This document shows positions 27,027 through 37,382 of a DNA stretch of 64,000 nucleotides, in pieces. Source of the DNA: Gordonia sp. OPL2 (GTDB lineage Bacteria; Actinomycetota; Actinomycetes; Mycobacteriales; Mycobacteriaceae); contig NZ_RKME01000003.1 of assembly GCF_003797825.1 (NCBI RefSeq), forward strand, positions 207,804 to 271,803, written 5' to 3'. The position numbers were made by a program, and so were the translations under genes. Below the pieces are notes generated by a model. It was not told the origin of the DNA. It did not search any database and saw only the letters and a list, made by a program, of their open reading frames with translations. Position 1 is the stretch's first letter, and every line of letters starts with the position of its first letter.

Positions 27027-27623
27027 ATGAGCAGCAAGCCCAAGGATCTGGCCCTTGTCGTCGTCGACGTGCAGAACGACTTCTGCGAAGGCGGCGCCCT
27101 CGGTGTGAATGGCGGGGCCGCCGTGGCCGCGGCGATCGAGAGCATCGTCGGCGACTACCGCACCGTCGTCGCCACGCGCGATTACCACATCGATCCGGGC
27201 GCGCACTTCTCCGACCAACCCGACTACGTCGACTCGTGGCCACCGCACTGCCGGGTGGACACCGACGGCGTGTGGTTCCACCCCTCGTTCGATGCGTCGG
27301 CCGCACAGGCGATCTTCTCCAAGGGCCAGTACAGCGCCGCATACTCCGGCTTCGAAGGGGCGACCGAAGACGATGTGCCGCTCGCGGATTGGCTTCGGGC
27401 GCATGGGATCAGCCGGGTCGACATCGTCGGTATCGCCACCGACCACTGTGTGCGTGCCACCGCGGTGGACGCGGCGCAGGAGGGTTTCACCACGCGGGTA
27501 CTCCTGAACTTCACCGCAGCGGTCTCCGCCGACACCGCGTCGACAGCGTTGTCGGCGATGCGCGCGGCCGGTGTCGATCTCGTCGGCGACCTCCTCTACA
27601 ACGGATCCGCCCGGACCGAATGA
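27027..27623 (+). CDS. pncA: Nicotinamidase (PncA-type isochorismatase fold)
   Basis: A 198-residue cysteine hydrolase that deamidates nicotinamide to nicotinate, feeding the upstream PncB. The catalytic triad can be read as D14 (VVDVQNDF), K99 (IFSKGQYSAAYSGFEG) and C141 (ATDHCVRATAVDA). Metal ligands D52 and H54 lie in TRDYHIDPGAH. Its coupling to pncB makes a nicotinamide salvage pair. In M. tuberculosis pncA lies elsewhere, so this placement is a local difference. Confidence 0.94.
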   Translation: MSSKPKDLALVVVDVQNDFCEGGALGVNGGAAVAAAIESIVGDYRTVVATRDYHIDPGAHFSDQPDYVDSWPPHCRVDTDGVWFHPSFDASAAQAIFSKGQYSAAYSGFEGATEDDVPLADWLRAHGISRVDIVGIATDHCVRATAVDAAQEGFTTRVLLNFTAAVSADTASTALSAMRAAGVDLVGDLLYNGSARTE

Positions 27624-29701
27624 CCTCCACCCCACCGGTGACCGCGCTCCTCGATGCCGCGGTCACCGCTCTCGGCGGCCGCCGGCGCGATGGCCAGGTG
27701 CGCATGGCGTCGGCCGTCGCCCACGCCATCGACACCGGCGAACACCTGGCGGTCCAGGCCGGCACCGGCACCGGCAAATCGTTGGCCTACCTCGTGCCGG
27801 CCATCCGCCATGCCGTCGAGTCGGGACGGACCGTGGTGGTCTCCACCGCGACGATCGCCCTGCAGCGTCAGCTCATCGAGCGTGATCTGCCACGGCTGGC
27901 CGGAGCCCTCGCAGGCCCGCTGCACCGCGAGCCCACCTTCGCCATCCTCAAGGGTCGCGGCAACTATCTGTGCCTCAACAAGATCCACAGCGGGACGGCC
28001 GAGGAACCGGCCACCGAGCTGTTCGACGCATTCGAGTTGTCACGTACCGGACGGGAGGTGACACGACTACGGGAGTGGACCTCGGAGACCGAGACCGGCG
28101 ACCGCGACGACCTGTCCCCCGGGGTGTCGGATCGTTCCTGGCGACAGGTCAGCGTGACCGCCCGAGAATGCCTCGGCGCAGCCAACTGCAGCTATTCGGA
28201 AGACTGCTTCGCCGAGCGTTCGCGGCGCGCCGCCGGCAAGGTCGACGTGATCGTCACCAACCACGCCCTGCTGGCGATCGACGCGATGAGCCCCGCGAGC
28301 ATCCTGCCCGAACACGACGTGGTGATGATCGACGAGGCCCACGAGCTCGTCGACCGCATCACCTCGGTCTCCACCGCCGAATTGTCCGGTCCGGGCATCA
28401 CACTCGTCGCCCGACGCTGCGGCAAGCTCCTCGACGAGGAGACCACCGACGCACTGCTGGGAGCAGGCGAGAACCTCGACGCGGTGTTGTCGGAGCTCCC
28501 CGGCCGGGAATGGACACGCCTGCCGTCCGGCATGGCAGAGGCGTTGGCGAGTCTGCGCGACCGGTTGTGGCTGGCCCGCAACGAGATCGGCCCGGTTCGG
28601 ATGCCCGGCGCCTCCGACGACTCGGCGGCGGCCCGTAGCGCTGCCCTCACCTCGCTCGAGGAGACGCACGACACCGTCGTCCGCCTCCTCGGCGCCTTCG
28701 ACACCCCCGACCCGGCCAAGCGGCACGACGTGGTGTGGGTCGCGCACGAGAAGGCGGGCAACGACACTCGCGCGGTGGTGCGGATCGCGCCACTGTCGGT
28801 CGGTGGTCTGCTGCGCGCCTCGCTGTTCGCGAACTCGACGGTGATACTCACCTCGGCGACCCTCACCGTCGGCGGGAACTTCGACGCGTTGGCCGCGACG
28901 TGGGGACTTCCGGCGGCCGGACGCCGCGACACCGACGGTGCCGACCCGGCGACCGAGCGTCCACCCGCACCGGAGATCGAGGCCACCGCCGTCGGCAAGG
29001 CCGCACCGAGGGACAACGCTCCCCCGCGATGGTCCGGACTCGACGCCGGTTCGCCCTTCGACTACCCGAAGGCCGCGATCCTCTACGTCGCCCGGCACCT
29101 GCCCCGCCCCGGCCGGGACGCGATCGCCGAGCAGACGCTCGACGAACTCGCCCAACTCATGGCGGCCGCCGACGGCCGGACCCTCGGTCTGTTCTCGTCG
29201 ATGCGCGCGGCGCGCGAGGCCGCCGAGGCCATCCGCGAGCGCAGCGATCACCCGGTGCTGTGCCAGGGCGACGACACGACCTCCGCGTTGGTGCGCCGAT
29301 TCGCCGAGGACCCGCAGACCTGCCTGTTCGGCACGCTGTCGCTGTGGCAGGGCGTCGATGTGCCCGGGCCGTCGTGCAGCCTCGTGGTGATCGATCGCAT
29401 CCCCTTCCCACGCCCCGACGACCCGCTGCTGACCGCACGTCAGCGGGCTGTCGAGGCCCGCGGGGGCAACGGATTCCTGACCGTCGCCGCCAATCACGCG
29501 GCGCTGCTGTTGGCACAGGGTGCGGGTCGCCTGCTGCGATCCACCGACGACCGGGGTGTCGTCGCCGTTCTGGACTCCCGACTGGCCACGGCCGGATACG
29601 GTGGATATCTGCTCGCGTCCCTGCCGCCGTTCTGGCGGACGACCGACGGTGATCTGGTCCGTTCTGCGTTGGGCAGACTGGCCGCGATCCCCTACGGTTG
29701 A
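27620..29701 (+). CDS. dinG: DinG-family ATP-dependent helicase
   Basis: A 693-residue XPD/DinG-type superfamily 2 helicase, 5'-3' on DNA. Walker A AGTGTGKS is at residues 47-54 and the DEAH box in [12 protein letters not shown] near 238. Four cysteines at about 118, 184, 190 and 196 form an apparent iron-sulfur cluster site. The C-terminal motif V/VI region is seen in [12 protein letters not shown] and [14 protein letters not shown]. DinG clears R-loops and secondary structures during repair. The ATG overlaps the pncA stop. Orthologue of Rv1329c by context. Confidence 0.93.
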   Translation: MTSTPPVTALLDAAVTALGGRRRDGQVRMASAVAHAIDTGEHLAVQAGTGTGKSLAYLVPAIRHAVESGRTVVVSTATIALQRQLIERDLPRLAGALAGPLHREPTFAILKGRGNYLCLNKIHSGTAEEPATELFDAFELSRTGREVTRLREWTSETETGDRDDLSPGVSDRSWRQVSVTARECLGAANCSYSEDCFAERSRRAAGKVDVIVTNHALLAIDAMSPASILPEHDVVMIDEAHELVDRITSVSTAELSGPGITLVARRCGKLLDEETTDALLGAGENLDAVLSELPGREWTRLPSGMAEALASLRDRLWLARNEIGPVRMPGASDDSAAARSAALTSLEETHDTVVRLLGAFDTPDPAKRHDVVWVAHEKAGNDTRAVVRIAPLSVGGLLRASLFANSTVILTSATLTVGGNFDALAATWGLPAAGRRDTDGADPATERPPAPEIEATAVGKAAPRDNAPPRWSGLDAGSPFDYPKAAILYVARHLPRPGRDAIAEQTLDELAQLMAAADGRTLGLFSSMRAAREAAEAIRERSDHPVLCQGDDTTSALVRRFAEDPQTCLFGTLSLWQGVDVPGPSCSLVVIDRIPFPRPDDPLLTARQRAVEARGGNGFLTVAANHAALLLAQGAGRLLRSTDDRGVVAVLDSRLATAGYGGYLLASLPPFWRTTDGDLVRSALGRLAAIPYG

Positions 29702-29753
29702 GCGTGGCACGGTTGGGTGGAACGCCACACCGGGAGCGTGCGCCAGAAGAGCC

Positions 29754-29796
29754 GCAGGACAGGGCCCGCAGGACAGGGCCGCAGGTCTAGGACAGA
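29754..29796. repeat. Short tandem repeat upstream of glgE
   Basis: GCAGGACAGGGCCC (29754-29767) is repeated as GCAGGACAGGGCC (29768-29780), followed by a partial third unit and another GGACAG up to 29796. It ends at the glgE ribosome site GAGGAG. It may affect leader structure; otherwise it looks like slippage. Confidence 0.55.
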
Positions 29797-29807
29797 GGAG
29801 GCCGCTG

Positions 29808-31808
29808 GTGATCGGGCGGATGGGGATCGACGATATCCAACCCCTGGTGTCTGCCGGGCAACTGCCGGCCAAAGCCGTTGTCGGGGAGCTGATCCCGATC
29901 AGCACGACCGCCTGGCGCGAAGGTCATGACGCGCTCGGGGTGACCCTGCACGTGGACGGCCCCGACCGGGCCGCCCTCGACATCCGGATGGAACCGGCCG
30001 GTGAACCCGACGTGTTCAACGCCGCGTTCGTCCCCGATGACGTCGGGTACTGGGTCTTCCGCATCGAGGCGTGGAGCGATCCGTACGCCACCTGGCGTTC
30101 GGCCGTGATCAAGAAGATCGACGCCGGTCAGGGAGCGGTCGACCTGGCCAACGACCTGGAGATCGGCGCGGAACTGCTCACGCGCGCCACCGAGATCGTG
30201 CCGGTCGAACACACCGAGACGCTCACCGAGGCCGTCGAACAACTGCGCGCACGCCGTCGGCGCGTGGAGAACCGGGTGAATCTGGCGCTGTCCGACGAAG
30301 TGGCCGACCTCCTCGCCGCGTATCCCGTCCGCGACCTGGTCACCAAGTCGAGGTCCTATCGTGTCTGGGTCGATCGTCGTCGAGCGCTGTTCGGCTCCTG
30401 GTACGAGTTCTTCCCGCGATCCACCGGCGGGTGGGACGGCGAGGGACACCCGGTCCACGGCACCTTCCTGACCGCCGTCGACGACCTCCCCCGGATCGCC
30501 GGGATGGGCTTCGACGTCGTCTATCTGCCGCCGATCCACCCGGTCGGGCGGGTCAACCGCAAGGGGCCGAACAACACCCTCGTCGCGGGTCCCGACGACG
30601 TCGGATCCCCGTGGGCCATCGGCTCCGATGAAGGTGGTCACGACGCGATCCATCCGGACCTCGGCACCGAGGACGACTTCTCCTACTTCATCGCCCGGGC
30701 GGCCGAGCTCGGACTCGAGGTCGCCATCGACCTCGCACTGCAGTGCGCACCCGATCATCCGTGGGCGCGGGAGCACCCCGAATGGTTCACCACGCAGCCC
30801 GACGGCACCATCGCGTACGCCGAGAACCCGCCGAAGAAGTATCAGGACATCTATCCGCTGAACTTCGACAACGACCGCAACGGGCTGTACCGGGCCGTGC
30901 TGAAGGTCGTGCTGAAGTGGGTCGGATTGGGCGTCAAGATCTTTCGGGTCGACAATCCGCACACCAAGCCGCCCAACTTCTGGGAGTGGCTGATCAACGA
31001 GGTGAAGAAGCGCGATCCCGACATCCTGTTCCTGTCGGAGGCATTCACCCGACCGGCGCGGCTATACGGGCTCGCCCGGATCGGATTCACCCAGTCCTAC
31101 ACGTACTTCACCTGGAAGACGCTGAAGTGGGAACTCGAGGAATTCGGACGCGAGATCGCCGGCCATGCCGACGAGGCGCGCCCGAACCTGTTCGTCAACA
31201 CACCGGACATCCTGCACGAGAGCCTGCAACACGGTGGTCCCGGCATATTCGCCCTGCGGGCCGCCCTGGCGGCGACGCTCGCCCCGTCATGGGGCGTCTA
31301 CTCCGGGTACGAACTCTACGAGCACGTGGCCGTCGCCGAGGGGAGCGAGGAGTACCTGAATTCGGAGAAGTACGAACTCCGCCCACGTGACTACAAGGCC
31401 GCGACCAGCCGGGGTGAGTCACTCGAACCGTGGATCACCACGCTCAACGCGATCCGTCGGCGCCATCCCGCGCTGCAGCAGTTGCGGAACATCACGTTCC
31501 ATCATCTCGACAACCCGGCGCTGATCGCCTATTCGAAGATCGACCCGGTCTCGGGCGATCGGGTCATCGTCGTGATCAACCTGAATCCCTTCGGCACGGA
31601 GAGCTCCACTCTGTGGCTCGATCTGCCGAGTCTGGGATTCGACTGGCAGGACCGCTTCACTGTGCGTGATGAGGTGTCGGGTCAGGAATTCCACTGGGGG
31701 CAGGCCAATTTCATCCAGCTCGAGCCCTGGAGGGCGGTGGCGCACATCCTGTCGCTGCCCCCGCTGGAACCGAGCACCGCCCGTCGACTCGCCTACCGGA
31801 TGCAGTGA
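29808..31808 (+). CDS. glgE: GlgE maltosyltransferase
   Basis: A 666-residue GH13_3 alpha-1,4-glucan:maltose-1-phosphate maltosyltransferase, which extends glucan from maltose 1-phosphate. The nucleophile is the Asp in [10 protein letters not shown] (about D382) and the acid/base is Glu in LSEAFTRP (about E411). [16 protein letters not shown] near residue 239 and [14 protein letters not shown] near 344 are GlgE signatures. The start is GTG 29808, with GAGGAG seven bases before. It precedes glgB by eight bases, as in the mycobacterial glgE-glgB pair, where the two build branched alpha-glucan. Confidence 0.96.
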   Translation: MIGRMGIDDIQPLVSAGQLPAKAVVGELIPISTTAWREGHDALGVTLHVDGPDRAALDIRMEPAGEPDVFNAAFVPDDVGYWVFRIEAWSDPYATWRSAVIKKIDAGQGAVDLANDLEIGAELLTRATEIVPVEHTETLTEAVEQLRARRRRVENRVNLALSDEVADLLAAYPVRDLVTKSRSYRVWVDRRRALFGSWYEFFPRSTGGWDGEGHPVHGTFLTAVDDLPRIAGMGFDVVYLPPIHPVGRVNRKGPNNTLVAGPDDVGSPWAIGSDEGGHDAIHPDLGTEDDFSYFIARAAELGLEVAIDLALQCAPDHPWAREHPEWFTTQPDGTIAYAENPPKKYQDIYPLNFDNDRNGLYRAVLKVVLKWVGLGVKIFRVDNPHTKPPNFWEWLINEVKKRDPDILFLSEAFTRPARLYGLARIGFTQSYTYFTWKTLKWELEEFGREIAGHADEARPNLFVNTPDILHESLQHGGPGIFALRAALAATLAPSWGVYSGYELYEHVAVAEGSEEYLNSEKYELRPRDYKAATSRGESLEPWITTLNAIRRRHPALQQLRNITFHHLDNPALIAYSKIDPVSGDRVIVVINLNPFGTESSTLWLDLPSLGFDWQDRFTVRDEVSGQEFHWGQANFIQLEPWRAVAHILSLPPLEPSTARRLAYRMQ

Positions 31809-31815
31809 GGTTCCC

Positions 31816-34137
31816 GTGACCACGAGCCAGAGTCCCGAAGCATCGGCCTCCGACCACGACCTGCGGCGGCTGTTCAGTCTGACCCACCCCGATCCGCACG
31901 CCTTCCTCGGCGCGCACGACGCCCCGGGCGGGTGGACGATCCTGCGCACATTGCGTCCCGACGCCGTCTCGGTCGTCGCGGTGATCGGCGGTGAGGATCA
32001 CCCGATGACCCGCCAGACCGACGACCTCTGGGTCGCCGCCGTGCCGATCAGCGACCTCATGGACTACCGGTATCGCGTCACCTACCCGAATGCGCAGGGT
32101 GGCACCGACGATTACGTCGTCGCGGACGGATACCGCTTCCTGCCCAGCCTGGGTGAGGTCGACGTGCATCTGTTCTCCGAGGGTCGTCACGAGTCCCTGT
32201 GGGATGTCCTCGGGGCACGGGTGGTCTCCTACACCACGCCCGACGGCGAGGTCCGTGGTACGGCGTTCTCGGTGTGGGCACCGAACGCCCACGGCGTCGC
32301 GCTGATCGGTGATTTCGACGGGTGGGCCGGCCGCCAGACGCCGATGCGGTCGATCGGCAGCAGCGGGGTGTGGGAGGTGTTCGTCCCGGACGTCGGCGAC
32401 GGCGCCTCCTACAAGTTCCGCATCCACGGCGCCGACGGTGTCGTCCGCGACAAGGCCGATCCGATGGCCCGTCGGACACTGGTGCCGCCGTCGACGGTGT
32501 CGGTCGTCAGCGAGTCCGAGTACGAATGGTCTGACGACGACTGGATCGCCCGACGTGCGGCCGGAACTCCCGTCGACGAACCGATCAGCGTGTACGAGGT
32601 CCACATCGCATCCTGGCGGGCGGGACTGTCCTACCGAGAACTGGCCACCGAGCTCGGTGACTATCTCGTGGAGAAGGGCTTCACCCACGTCGAGTTCCTG
32701 CCCGTCGCCGAGCATCCGTTCGGCGGATCGTGGGGCTATCAGGTGACCTCCTACTTCGCCCCGACCGCGCGATTCGGCGGCCCCGACGACTTCCGGTACC
32801 TCGTCGACCATCTGCATTCACTGGGGATCGGCGTCATCGTCGACTGGGTGCCCGCCCACTTCCCCAAGGACGACTGGGCCCTCGCCCGCTTCGACGGCAC
32901 GCCGCTCTACGAGGACGGCGACCCGATGCGCGGCGAGCAACTCGACTGGGGCACCTATGTCTTCAACTTCGGCCGACGCGAGGTCCGCAACTTCCTCGTC
33001 GCCAACGCCCTGTTCTGGTTCGATGAGTTCCACATCGACGGACTGCGGGTCGACGCCGTCGCCTCGATGCTGTACCTGGACTACTCCCGTCCCGACGGCC
33101 AGTGGCGCCCCAACATCTACGGCGGACGCGAGAACCTCGAGGCGGTGCAGTTCCTACAGGAGACGAATGCGACTGTGCACAAACACTTTCCGGGAGCGCT
33201 GACGATCGCGGAGGAGTCGACCGCCTGGCCGGGGGTCACGCAGATGACCGATCTCGGCGGCCTCGGATTCACCTTCAAATGGAACATGGGGTGGATGCAC
33301 GACACGTTGGGCTATCTCGGCCGGGACCAGGTGCATCGCAGTTTCCATCACCACGAGATCACCTTCTCGCTGATGTACGCGTGGAGCGAGAACTTCGTCC
33401 TGCCGATCTCGCACGACGAGGTCGTGCACGGCAAGGGCACACTGTGGAGCCGTATGCCCGGAGACTCGTTCACCAAGGCGTGTGGCGTACGAGTCCTGTT
33501 GGCGTACATGTGGTCCCACCCCGGAAAGCAGCTGCTGTTCATGGGCCAGGAGTTCGGACAGACCGGTGAATGGGCCGACAACCGCGGGCTCGACTGGTTC
33601 CAGTTGGAGGGCTGGGAGGGTGAACTGCACTCCGGGATCTCCGCGCTGGTCACCGATCTGAACCGGGTCTATCGTGCGCATCCCGCCCTCTACACACAGG
33701 ACGCGACGCCTGACGGCTACTCGTGGATCGACGCCAACGACACCGCCAACAACGTCATCAGCTTCCTGCGATTCGGCTCGGACGGTTCGATGATGGCCTG
33801 CCTGTTCAATTTCTCGGGCAGCGATCGCTCGGACTACCGCATCGGCCTGCCCATGGCGGGCACCTGGGACGAGGTCCTCAACACGGATTCGGCGGCCTAC
33901 AGCGGCGCCGGGAAGGGCAACCTCGGCAGCGTCGTCGCCGACGGGCCCGGATGGCACGGCCGCGCCACCTCGGCCCAGGTCATGCTCCCTGCCAACTCGG
34001 CGATCTTCCTCGCACCGGCCTCGCGCACGACCACCTCGGTCGAGACATCCGCGGAGACCGCGGACGAGATCTCGTCGGCCCGGACCGCACCGTCCCCGAC
34101 CGCACCGACTGCACCGACTGCACCGACCGAGATCTGA
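31816..34137 (+). CDS. glgB: 1,4-alpha-glucan branching enzyme
   Basis: A 773-residue GH13_9 branching enzyme that introduces alpha-1,6 links into the GlgE product. An N-terminal CBM48-type region (about residues 10-240, with [20 protein letters not shown]) precedes the catalytic barrel. The nucleophile is about D413 in [15 protein letters not shown] and the acid is in [10 protein letters not shown] (about 466-467). [15 protein letters not shown] is typical. The start is GTG 31816. The last 40 residues are a Thr/Ser/Ala/Pro-rich tail ending in repeated TAP units, absent from most GlgB proteins, and probably unstructured. Confidence 0.96.
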   Translation: MTTSQSPEASASDHDLRRLFSLTHPDPHAFLGAHDAPGGWTILRTLRPDAVSVVAVIGGEDHPMTRQTDDLWVAAVPISDLMDYRYRVTYPNAQGGTDDYVVADGYRFLPSLGEVDVHLFSEGRHESLWDVLGARVVSYTTPDGEVRGTAFSVWAPNAHGVALIGDFDGWAGRQTPMRSIGSSGVWEVFVPDVGDGASYKFRIHGADGVVRDKADPMARRTLVPPSTVSVVSESEYEWSDDDWIARRAAGTPVDEPISVYEVHIASWRAGLSYRELATELGDYLVEKGFTHVEFLPVAEHPFGGSWGYQVTSYFAPTARFGGPDDFRYLVDHLHSLGIGVIVDWVPAHFPKDDWALARFDGTPLYEDGDPMRGEQLDWGTYVFNFGRREVRNFLVANALFWFDEFHIDGLRVDAVASMLYLDYSRPDGQWRPNIYGGRENLEAVQFLQETNATVHKHFPGALTIAEESTAWPGVTQMTDLGGLGFTFKWNMGWMHDTLGYLGRDQVHRSFHHHEITFSLMYAWSENFVLPISHDEVVHGKGTLWSRMPGDSFTKACGVRVLLAYMWSHPGKQLLFMGQEFGQTGEWADNRGLDWFQLEGWEGELHSGISALVTDLNRVYRAHPALYTQDATPDGYSWIDANDTANNVISFLRFGSDGSMMACLFNFSGSDRSDYRIGLPMAGTWDEVLNTDSAAYSGAGKGNLGSVVADGPGWHGRATSAQVMLPANSAIFLAPASRTTTSVETSAETADEISSARTAPSPTAPTAPTAPTEI

Positions 34138-34215
34138 CAGACCGGGCCAGGTCGCCGGAGCCGGTCTCCGACCACCCGGAATCCGCCGACGGTGCCTGGT
34201 CCATCACCGGCCGGG

Positions 34216-34350
34216 CACGGTCGGCGAGATTCAGGACACGGTCGGCGAGTTCTGGGGCACGGTCGGCGAATTATGAGGCCCGCTCTGCGACAGGACACGG
34301 TCAGCGAATTCTGGGGCACGGTCGGCGAACTCGCGGGCCCGGTCGGCGAG
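34216..34350. repeat. Seven degenerate 21-bp tandem repeats between glgB and the thioredoxin gene
   Basis: Units centred on CACGGTCGGCGA start at 34216, 34237, 34258, 34279, 34296, 34317 and 34338. Spacing is 21 bp except for one 17-bp step (a 4-bp deletion). The fourth unit is the most diverged (CCCGCTCTGCGA). The variable half reads ATTCAGGA, GTTCTGGG, ATTATGAG and similar. The array lies in the 220-bp gap between two convergent genes. A 21-bp period puts one face of the helix in register every two turns, which suits cooperative protein binding. Confidence 0.85.
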
Positions 34351-34357
34351 GGTGAGA

Positions 34358-35362
34358 TCAGTAGAGGGCCGTCGCGAGCTTGCGTCGGGCCGACACGACG
34401 AACGGTTCGGCCGGATCGAACAGCTCGAACAGCTCGAGCAGCCGGGTGCGAGCCCGCGTGCGGTCGTCGCCGGCGGTCACCTTGACGACCCCGATGATCC
34501 GGTCGAAGGCCTGCTCGGGCTGCTGCGCCAGCAGCAACACGTCGGCGGCCGCCAGCTGAGCGTCGACATCGGTCGGGGCCGCCGTGTCGACGATGGCCGG
34601 ATCGTGCGCCTGGGCACGCAGCACGAAATCGAGATTGCGCGCAGCCGAGGCCGCCTCGACGTTGTCGGGCTCCGCCTCCGCGATGGCCCGGTAGTCGGCG
34701 AGGGCGCCTTCGAAGTCACCGCCGTTCAGCTTGTCCTCGGCGGCCACCATCCGCGGGTCGTCGGGCTCGGGTTCGGCCTCACCCTGCGGGGCGATACCCG
34801 GCAGCGCATCGCCGACCTGGGCGAGGATGTCGTCGACCCACTGGGTGATCTCGGCCTCCGACCGCACACCGTTGAACGCCGCGACGGGCTGTCCCTGCGC
34901 GATGGCCACGACCATCGGGATCGACTGCACCCGGAACGCCTGTGCGATACGGGGGTTCGCGTCCACGTCGATCTTGGCGAGCACCCAGGACCCCTGCGCG
35001 CGGGCGGCCAGCGATTCCAGGACCGGCGACAACTGTTTGCACGGGCCGCACCATTCAGCCCACAGGTCGACGAGGACCAATTGCTGTTGGGAACGGACGA
35101 GGACCTCGGACTCGAAGGTCTCCTCGGTGACGTCCATGACCGCATCTCCGGACGCGGTGTCCGGGCCCGCCGTCGACGGTGGGCCCGCGGAGCCGTCGGG
35201 TGATGCCTCCGGTTGGGGGCGAGTCGGTCGTTGTCCCTGTTGACGCTGGGCGTCGGCCCGTTCCTTGAGGGCCGACAGGTCCACCGCCCCCGCCATGGCT
35301 ACCGCCGCAGCCTGTTGCCGAGCGGCGGCCGCCGCCTGCTGCCGATTCGTTGGTCGTGTCAC
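34358..35362 (-). CDS. Thioredoxin-TPR co-chaperone-like protein (Rv1324/CnoX-like)
   Basis: A 334-residue protein with an alanine/glutamine-rich N-terminus (residues 1-25), a thioredoxin domain at about 75-185 with active site WCGPC (C105, C108), and a helical C-terminal half resembling TPR repeats. The layout matches the YbbN/CnoX family, which protects aggregation-prone proteins and hands them to chaperones. It also matches Rv1324 by position. The start is GTG 35362, overlapping the MFS stop by four bases. The C-terminus faces the 21-bp repeat array. Confidence 0.87.
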   Translation of the reverse strand: MTRPTNRQQAAAAARQQAAAVAMAGAVDLSALKERADAQRQQGQRPTRPQPEASPDGSAGPPSTAGPDTASGDAVMDVTEETFESEVLVRSQQQLVLVDLWAEWCGPCKQLSPVLESLAARAQGSWVLAKIDVDANPRIAQAFRVQSIPMVVAIAQGQPVAAFNGVRSEAEITQWVDDILAQVGDALPGIAPQGEAEPEPDDPRMVAAEDKLNGGDFEGALADYRAIAEAEPDNVEAASAARNLDFVLRAQAHDPAIVDTAAPTDVDAQLAAADVLLLAQQPEQAFDRIIGVVKVTAGDDRTRARTRLLELFELFDPAEPFVVSARRKLATALY

Positions 35363-36627
35363 CGTTCCAGTGTGTCACGTCGGCGGGGAACGGTTCGCTG
35401 CTCATCGGCAGTCACGTCGTCGCCGCGCCGCACGACGCCCGCAGCGGCGGCGGCGAACACAAGGGCTCCGATCGCGACGACGAGACCGATCGCCAGAGTG
35501 CTGCGGTTGCTGATGAAGCCGACGACGGCCGGTCCCGCGAGCATGCCCAGGTAGCCACAACCGACGACGAGCGAGATGCTGCGCCCACTCGACTCGGTGG
35601 TGAGGTTGCCCGCCGCGGTGAAGATCTGCGGGATGAGACCAGCGAGTCCGATCCCGAACACCGTCCAACCGACGATCGCCACCCACGCCGCCGGAGCCAC
35701 CACCGCGAGCGTCATCCCGACGATGCCGATCAGCGCCCCGTAGCGGACGACCGCGACGGGCCCCATCGCGGCCGCGACCGGGTCGATGCCGAAACGCGCG
35801 ACCGTCATCGCGGCGCTGAACGCACCGAAGGCGATCGCACCGACCGACTCCGGACTTCCGAAGGTCTCGACGATGTGCAGTGCACTCCAGTCGTACGCGG
35901 TGCCCTCTGCCAGCATCAGCGCGAATGCGACCGCCGCCAACAACACCAGCCGACGACGATCGATGCCGTGCCACCACCGGTGTGACGCCGCCTGCCGCGG
36001 GGCGTCCGACGCCGACGACTCGACCGACGACGACTCCACTGGTTCACGGATCCCGCCAGGCAGGAGGCCCCAGGCGACGCAGACGATCACGACGAGCCCG
36101 ACACCGCCGGCGACGGACACTGTCGCCAGGACCGGGACGTCCAGCCACAGGGTGAGCGCGACGACACCCGACCCGACGAGACCGCCCACCGAGAAGAACC
36201 CGTGGAACGAGGACATGATCGGCCGGCCGTAGTCGCGTTCGACCGCGACGGCCTGCGCGTTCATCGAGACGTCGAGGGCACCGTTGGCGAAGCCGAACCC
36301 GACGAGGGCGATCGCCAGGGTCCCGGCACCGGCTGCTCTCACCGGTGCGAGGATCACCAGCGAGAGCAGGACGGCCGCGACAACGGTCGTCGGGCGCGAT
36401 CCCCACCGGTCGATGATCGGACCGCACAGCTGCATCCCGACGAATGCGGACCCGCCGAGTAACAGCAGCATGCCGCCGAGGGCATCGTGTGAGATACCCG
36501 TCCGTTCGGTGACGACCGGGATGTGAGCGACCCACATCGCCGCGAGAAAACCGTTCAGCGCGAAGACCGTGGCCACCGACACCCGTGCACGGCGAGCGGC
36601 CGTCGCGGCCGACCGCACGCCGGCCAT
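35359..36627 (-). CDS. MFS transporter, YbjJ/FucP-like
   Basis: A 422-residue, 12-helix major facilitator. LLLGGSAFVGMQLCGPIIDRWGSR shows the helix 2-3 region, and a cytoplasmic Ser-rich loop near residue 205-220 separates the halves. FANGALDVSMNAQAV near residue 115 resembles the YbjJ/MFS drug and sugar efflux-like branch. ATG 36627 is chosen; an upstream frame extension is out of family. It starts one base into the stop of the thiamine-binding gene (TGATG) and ends overlapping the thioredoxin gene, so three genes form one unit. Substrate unknown; thiamine-related transport is a speculation from the neighbour. Confidence 0.82.
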   Translation of the reverse strand: MAGVRSAATAARRARVSVATVFALNGFLAAMWVAHIPVVTERTGISHDALGGMLLLLGGSAFVGMQLCGPIIDRWGSRPTTVVAAVLLSLVILAPVRAAGAGTLAIALVGFGFANGALDVSMNAQAVAVERDYGRPIMSSFHGFFSVGGLVGSGVVALTLWLDVPVLATVSVAGGVGLVVIVCVAWGLLPGGIREPVESSSVESSASDAPRQAASHRWWHGIDRRRLVLLAAVAFALMLAEGTAYDWSALHIVETFGSPESVGAIAFGAFSAAMTVARFGIDPVAAAMGPVAVVRYGALIGIVGMTLAVVAPAAWVAIVGWTVFGIGLAGLIPQIFTAAGNLTTESSGRSISLVVGCGYLGMLAGPAVVGFISNRSTLAIGLVVAIGALVFAAAAAGVVRRGDDVTADEQRTVPRRRDTLER

Positions 36628-36932
36628 CACGTGAGGCGCCGGTCGATCCGCTCGACCTTGCCGGTCATCTCGTCGAGGTGGCCGGGCCGTATGTCGGCCT
36701 TGAGCACGAGCCCGACCCGCGGTGCGTGATCGGCGACGGCGTCGGTGGCCGCTTTGACGACTGACATGACCTCGTCCCACTCACCCTCGAGGTAGGTGAA
36801 CATGGAGGTGGTCTGGTGTGGAAGTCCGGACTCGCGGACCACCTTGACGGCCGACGCCACCGCAGCGTTCATCCCGCCGTCGGCGTCGACGGCGTCGCCA
36901 CCCGACGGTGTCAGGCTGAACGCGACGATCAT
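36627..36932 (-). CDS. MTH1187/YkoF-type thiamine-binding protein
   Basis: A 101-residue ferredoxin-like fold protein of the MTH1187/YqgV family. It begins MIVAFSLTPSG and contains TSMFTYLEGEWDEVMSVVKAA, the region lining the ligand pocket, and ends after RPGHLDEMTGKVERID. Family members bind thiamine or related pyrimidines and form dimers or tetramers. It overlaps the downstream MFS gene by one base. Confidence 0.85.
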   Translation of the reverse strand: MIVAFSLTPSGGDAVDADGGMNAAVASAVKVVRESGLPHQTTSMFTYLEGEWDEVMSVVKAATDAVADHAPRVGLVLKADIRPGHLDEMTGKVERIDRRLT

Positions 36933-36945
36933 CAGTGCGTCACCG

Positions 36946-37305
36946 TCAGGCGGCGACGCGCGGTGCGGCCGTGTCGTCGGAGAGTTCGGCGAGGTGGCCG
37001 TTGCGCTGGGCCCACCACTCGAAGACGAGTGTGCCGAACGGCGGGATCGAGGACACCAGCGCCAGCAGCGTCACGACGACGCCCCAACGCAGCTGGACCG
37101 CGGTGATCAGCGACACCACGACGAACAGTACGAAGACGATGCCGTGCACCATGCCGGGCACGGCCACCGCCTCGGTGTGTCCGAGAACCCACTTGAAGAA
37201 CATGGCGATCAACAACGCCAACCAGGTGATCGCCTCCAGGACGGCGACGAACCGGAAGCGTTTGGCAGGGGTGCTGAGATCCAAGAGGTGCGACATGAGC
37301 TCCAT
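36946..37305 (-). CDS. DUF3817 membrane protein, second copy
   Basis: A 119-residue DUF3817 protein with three hydrophobic stretches. Family motifs visible are RFVAVLEAITWLALL, PGMVHGIVFVLFVV and PPFGTLVFEWWAQR. It differs clearly from the copy at 16452-16799. ATG 37305 or ATG 37296 could be the start. It lies 13 bases upstream of the thiamine-binding gene and is probably in its operon. Function unknown. Confidence 0.83.
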   Translation of the reverse strand: MELMSHLLDLSTPAKRFRFVAVLEAITWLALLIAMFFKWVLGHTEAVAVPGMVHGIVFVLFVVVSLITAVQLRWGVVVTLLALVSSIPPFGTLVFEWWAQRNGHLAELSDDTAAPRVAA

Positions 37306-37347
37306 TGTGCCGAATCGGACATGATCCTACGACAAGGTGTAGTAGAA

Positions 37348-37376
37348 GTCTCCTCTGGAGACGTCCGTCCACGGAC
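37348..37376 (-). terminator. Double hairpin after fadA4
   Basis: Two adjacent short hairpins, GTCTCC-TCT-GGAGAC (37348-37362) and GTCCGT-CC-ACGGAC (37363-37376), lie in the 77-bp gap after the fadA4 stop on the minus strand. They probably end fadA4 transcription. No T-run is present. Confidence 0.55.
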
Positions 37377-37382
37377 CCGCAA

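Noticed and set aside
34216..34350. Possible CRISPR array
   Set aside because: The repeats are about 12 conserved bases in 21-bp steps with no unique spacers of 30 bp or more, and no cas gene is present.
33897..34355. Small proteins read from the 21-bp repeat region on either strand
   Set aside because: The sequences are arginine/proline/serine-rich repeats created by the DNA repeat, without ribosome sites, and they overlap glgB out of frame.
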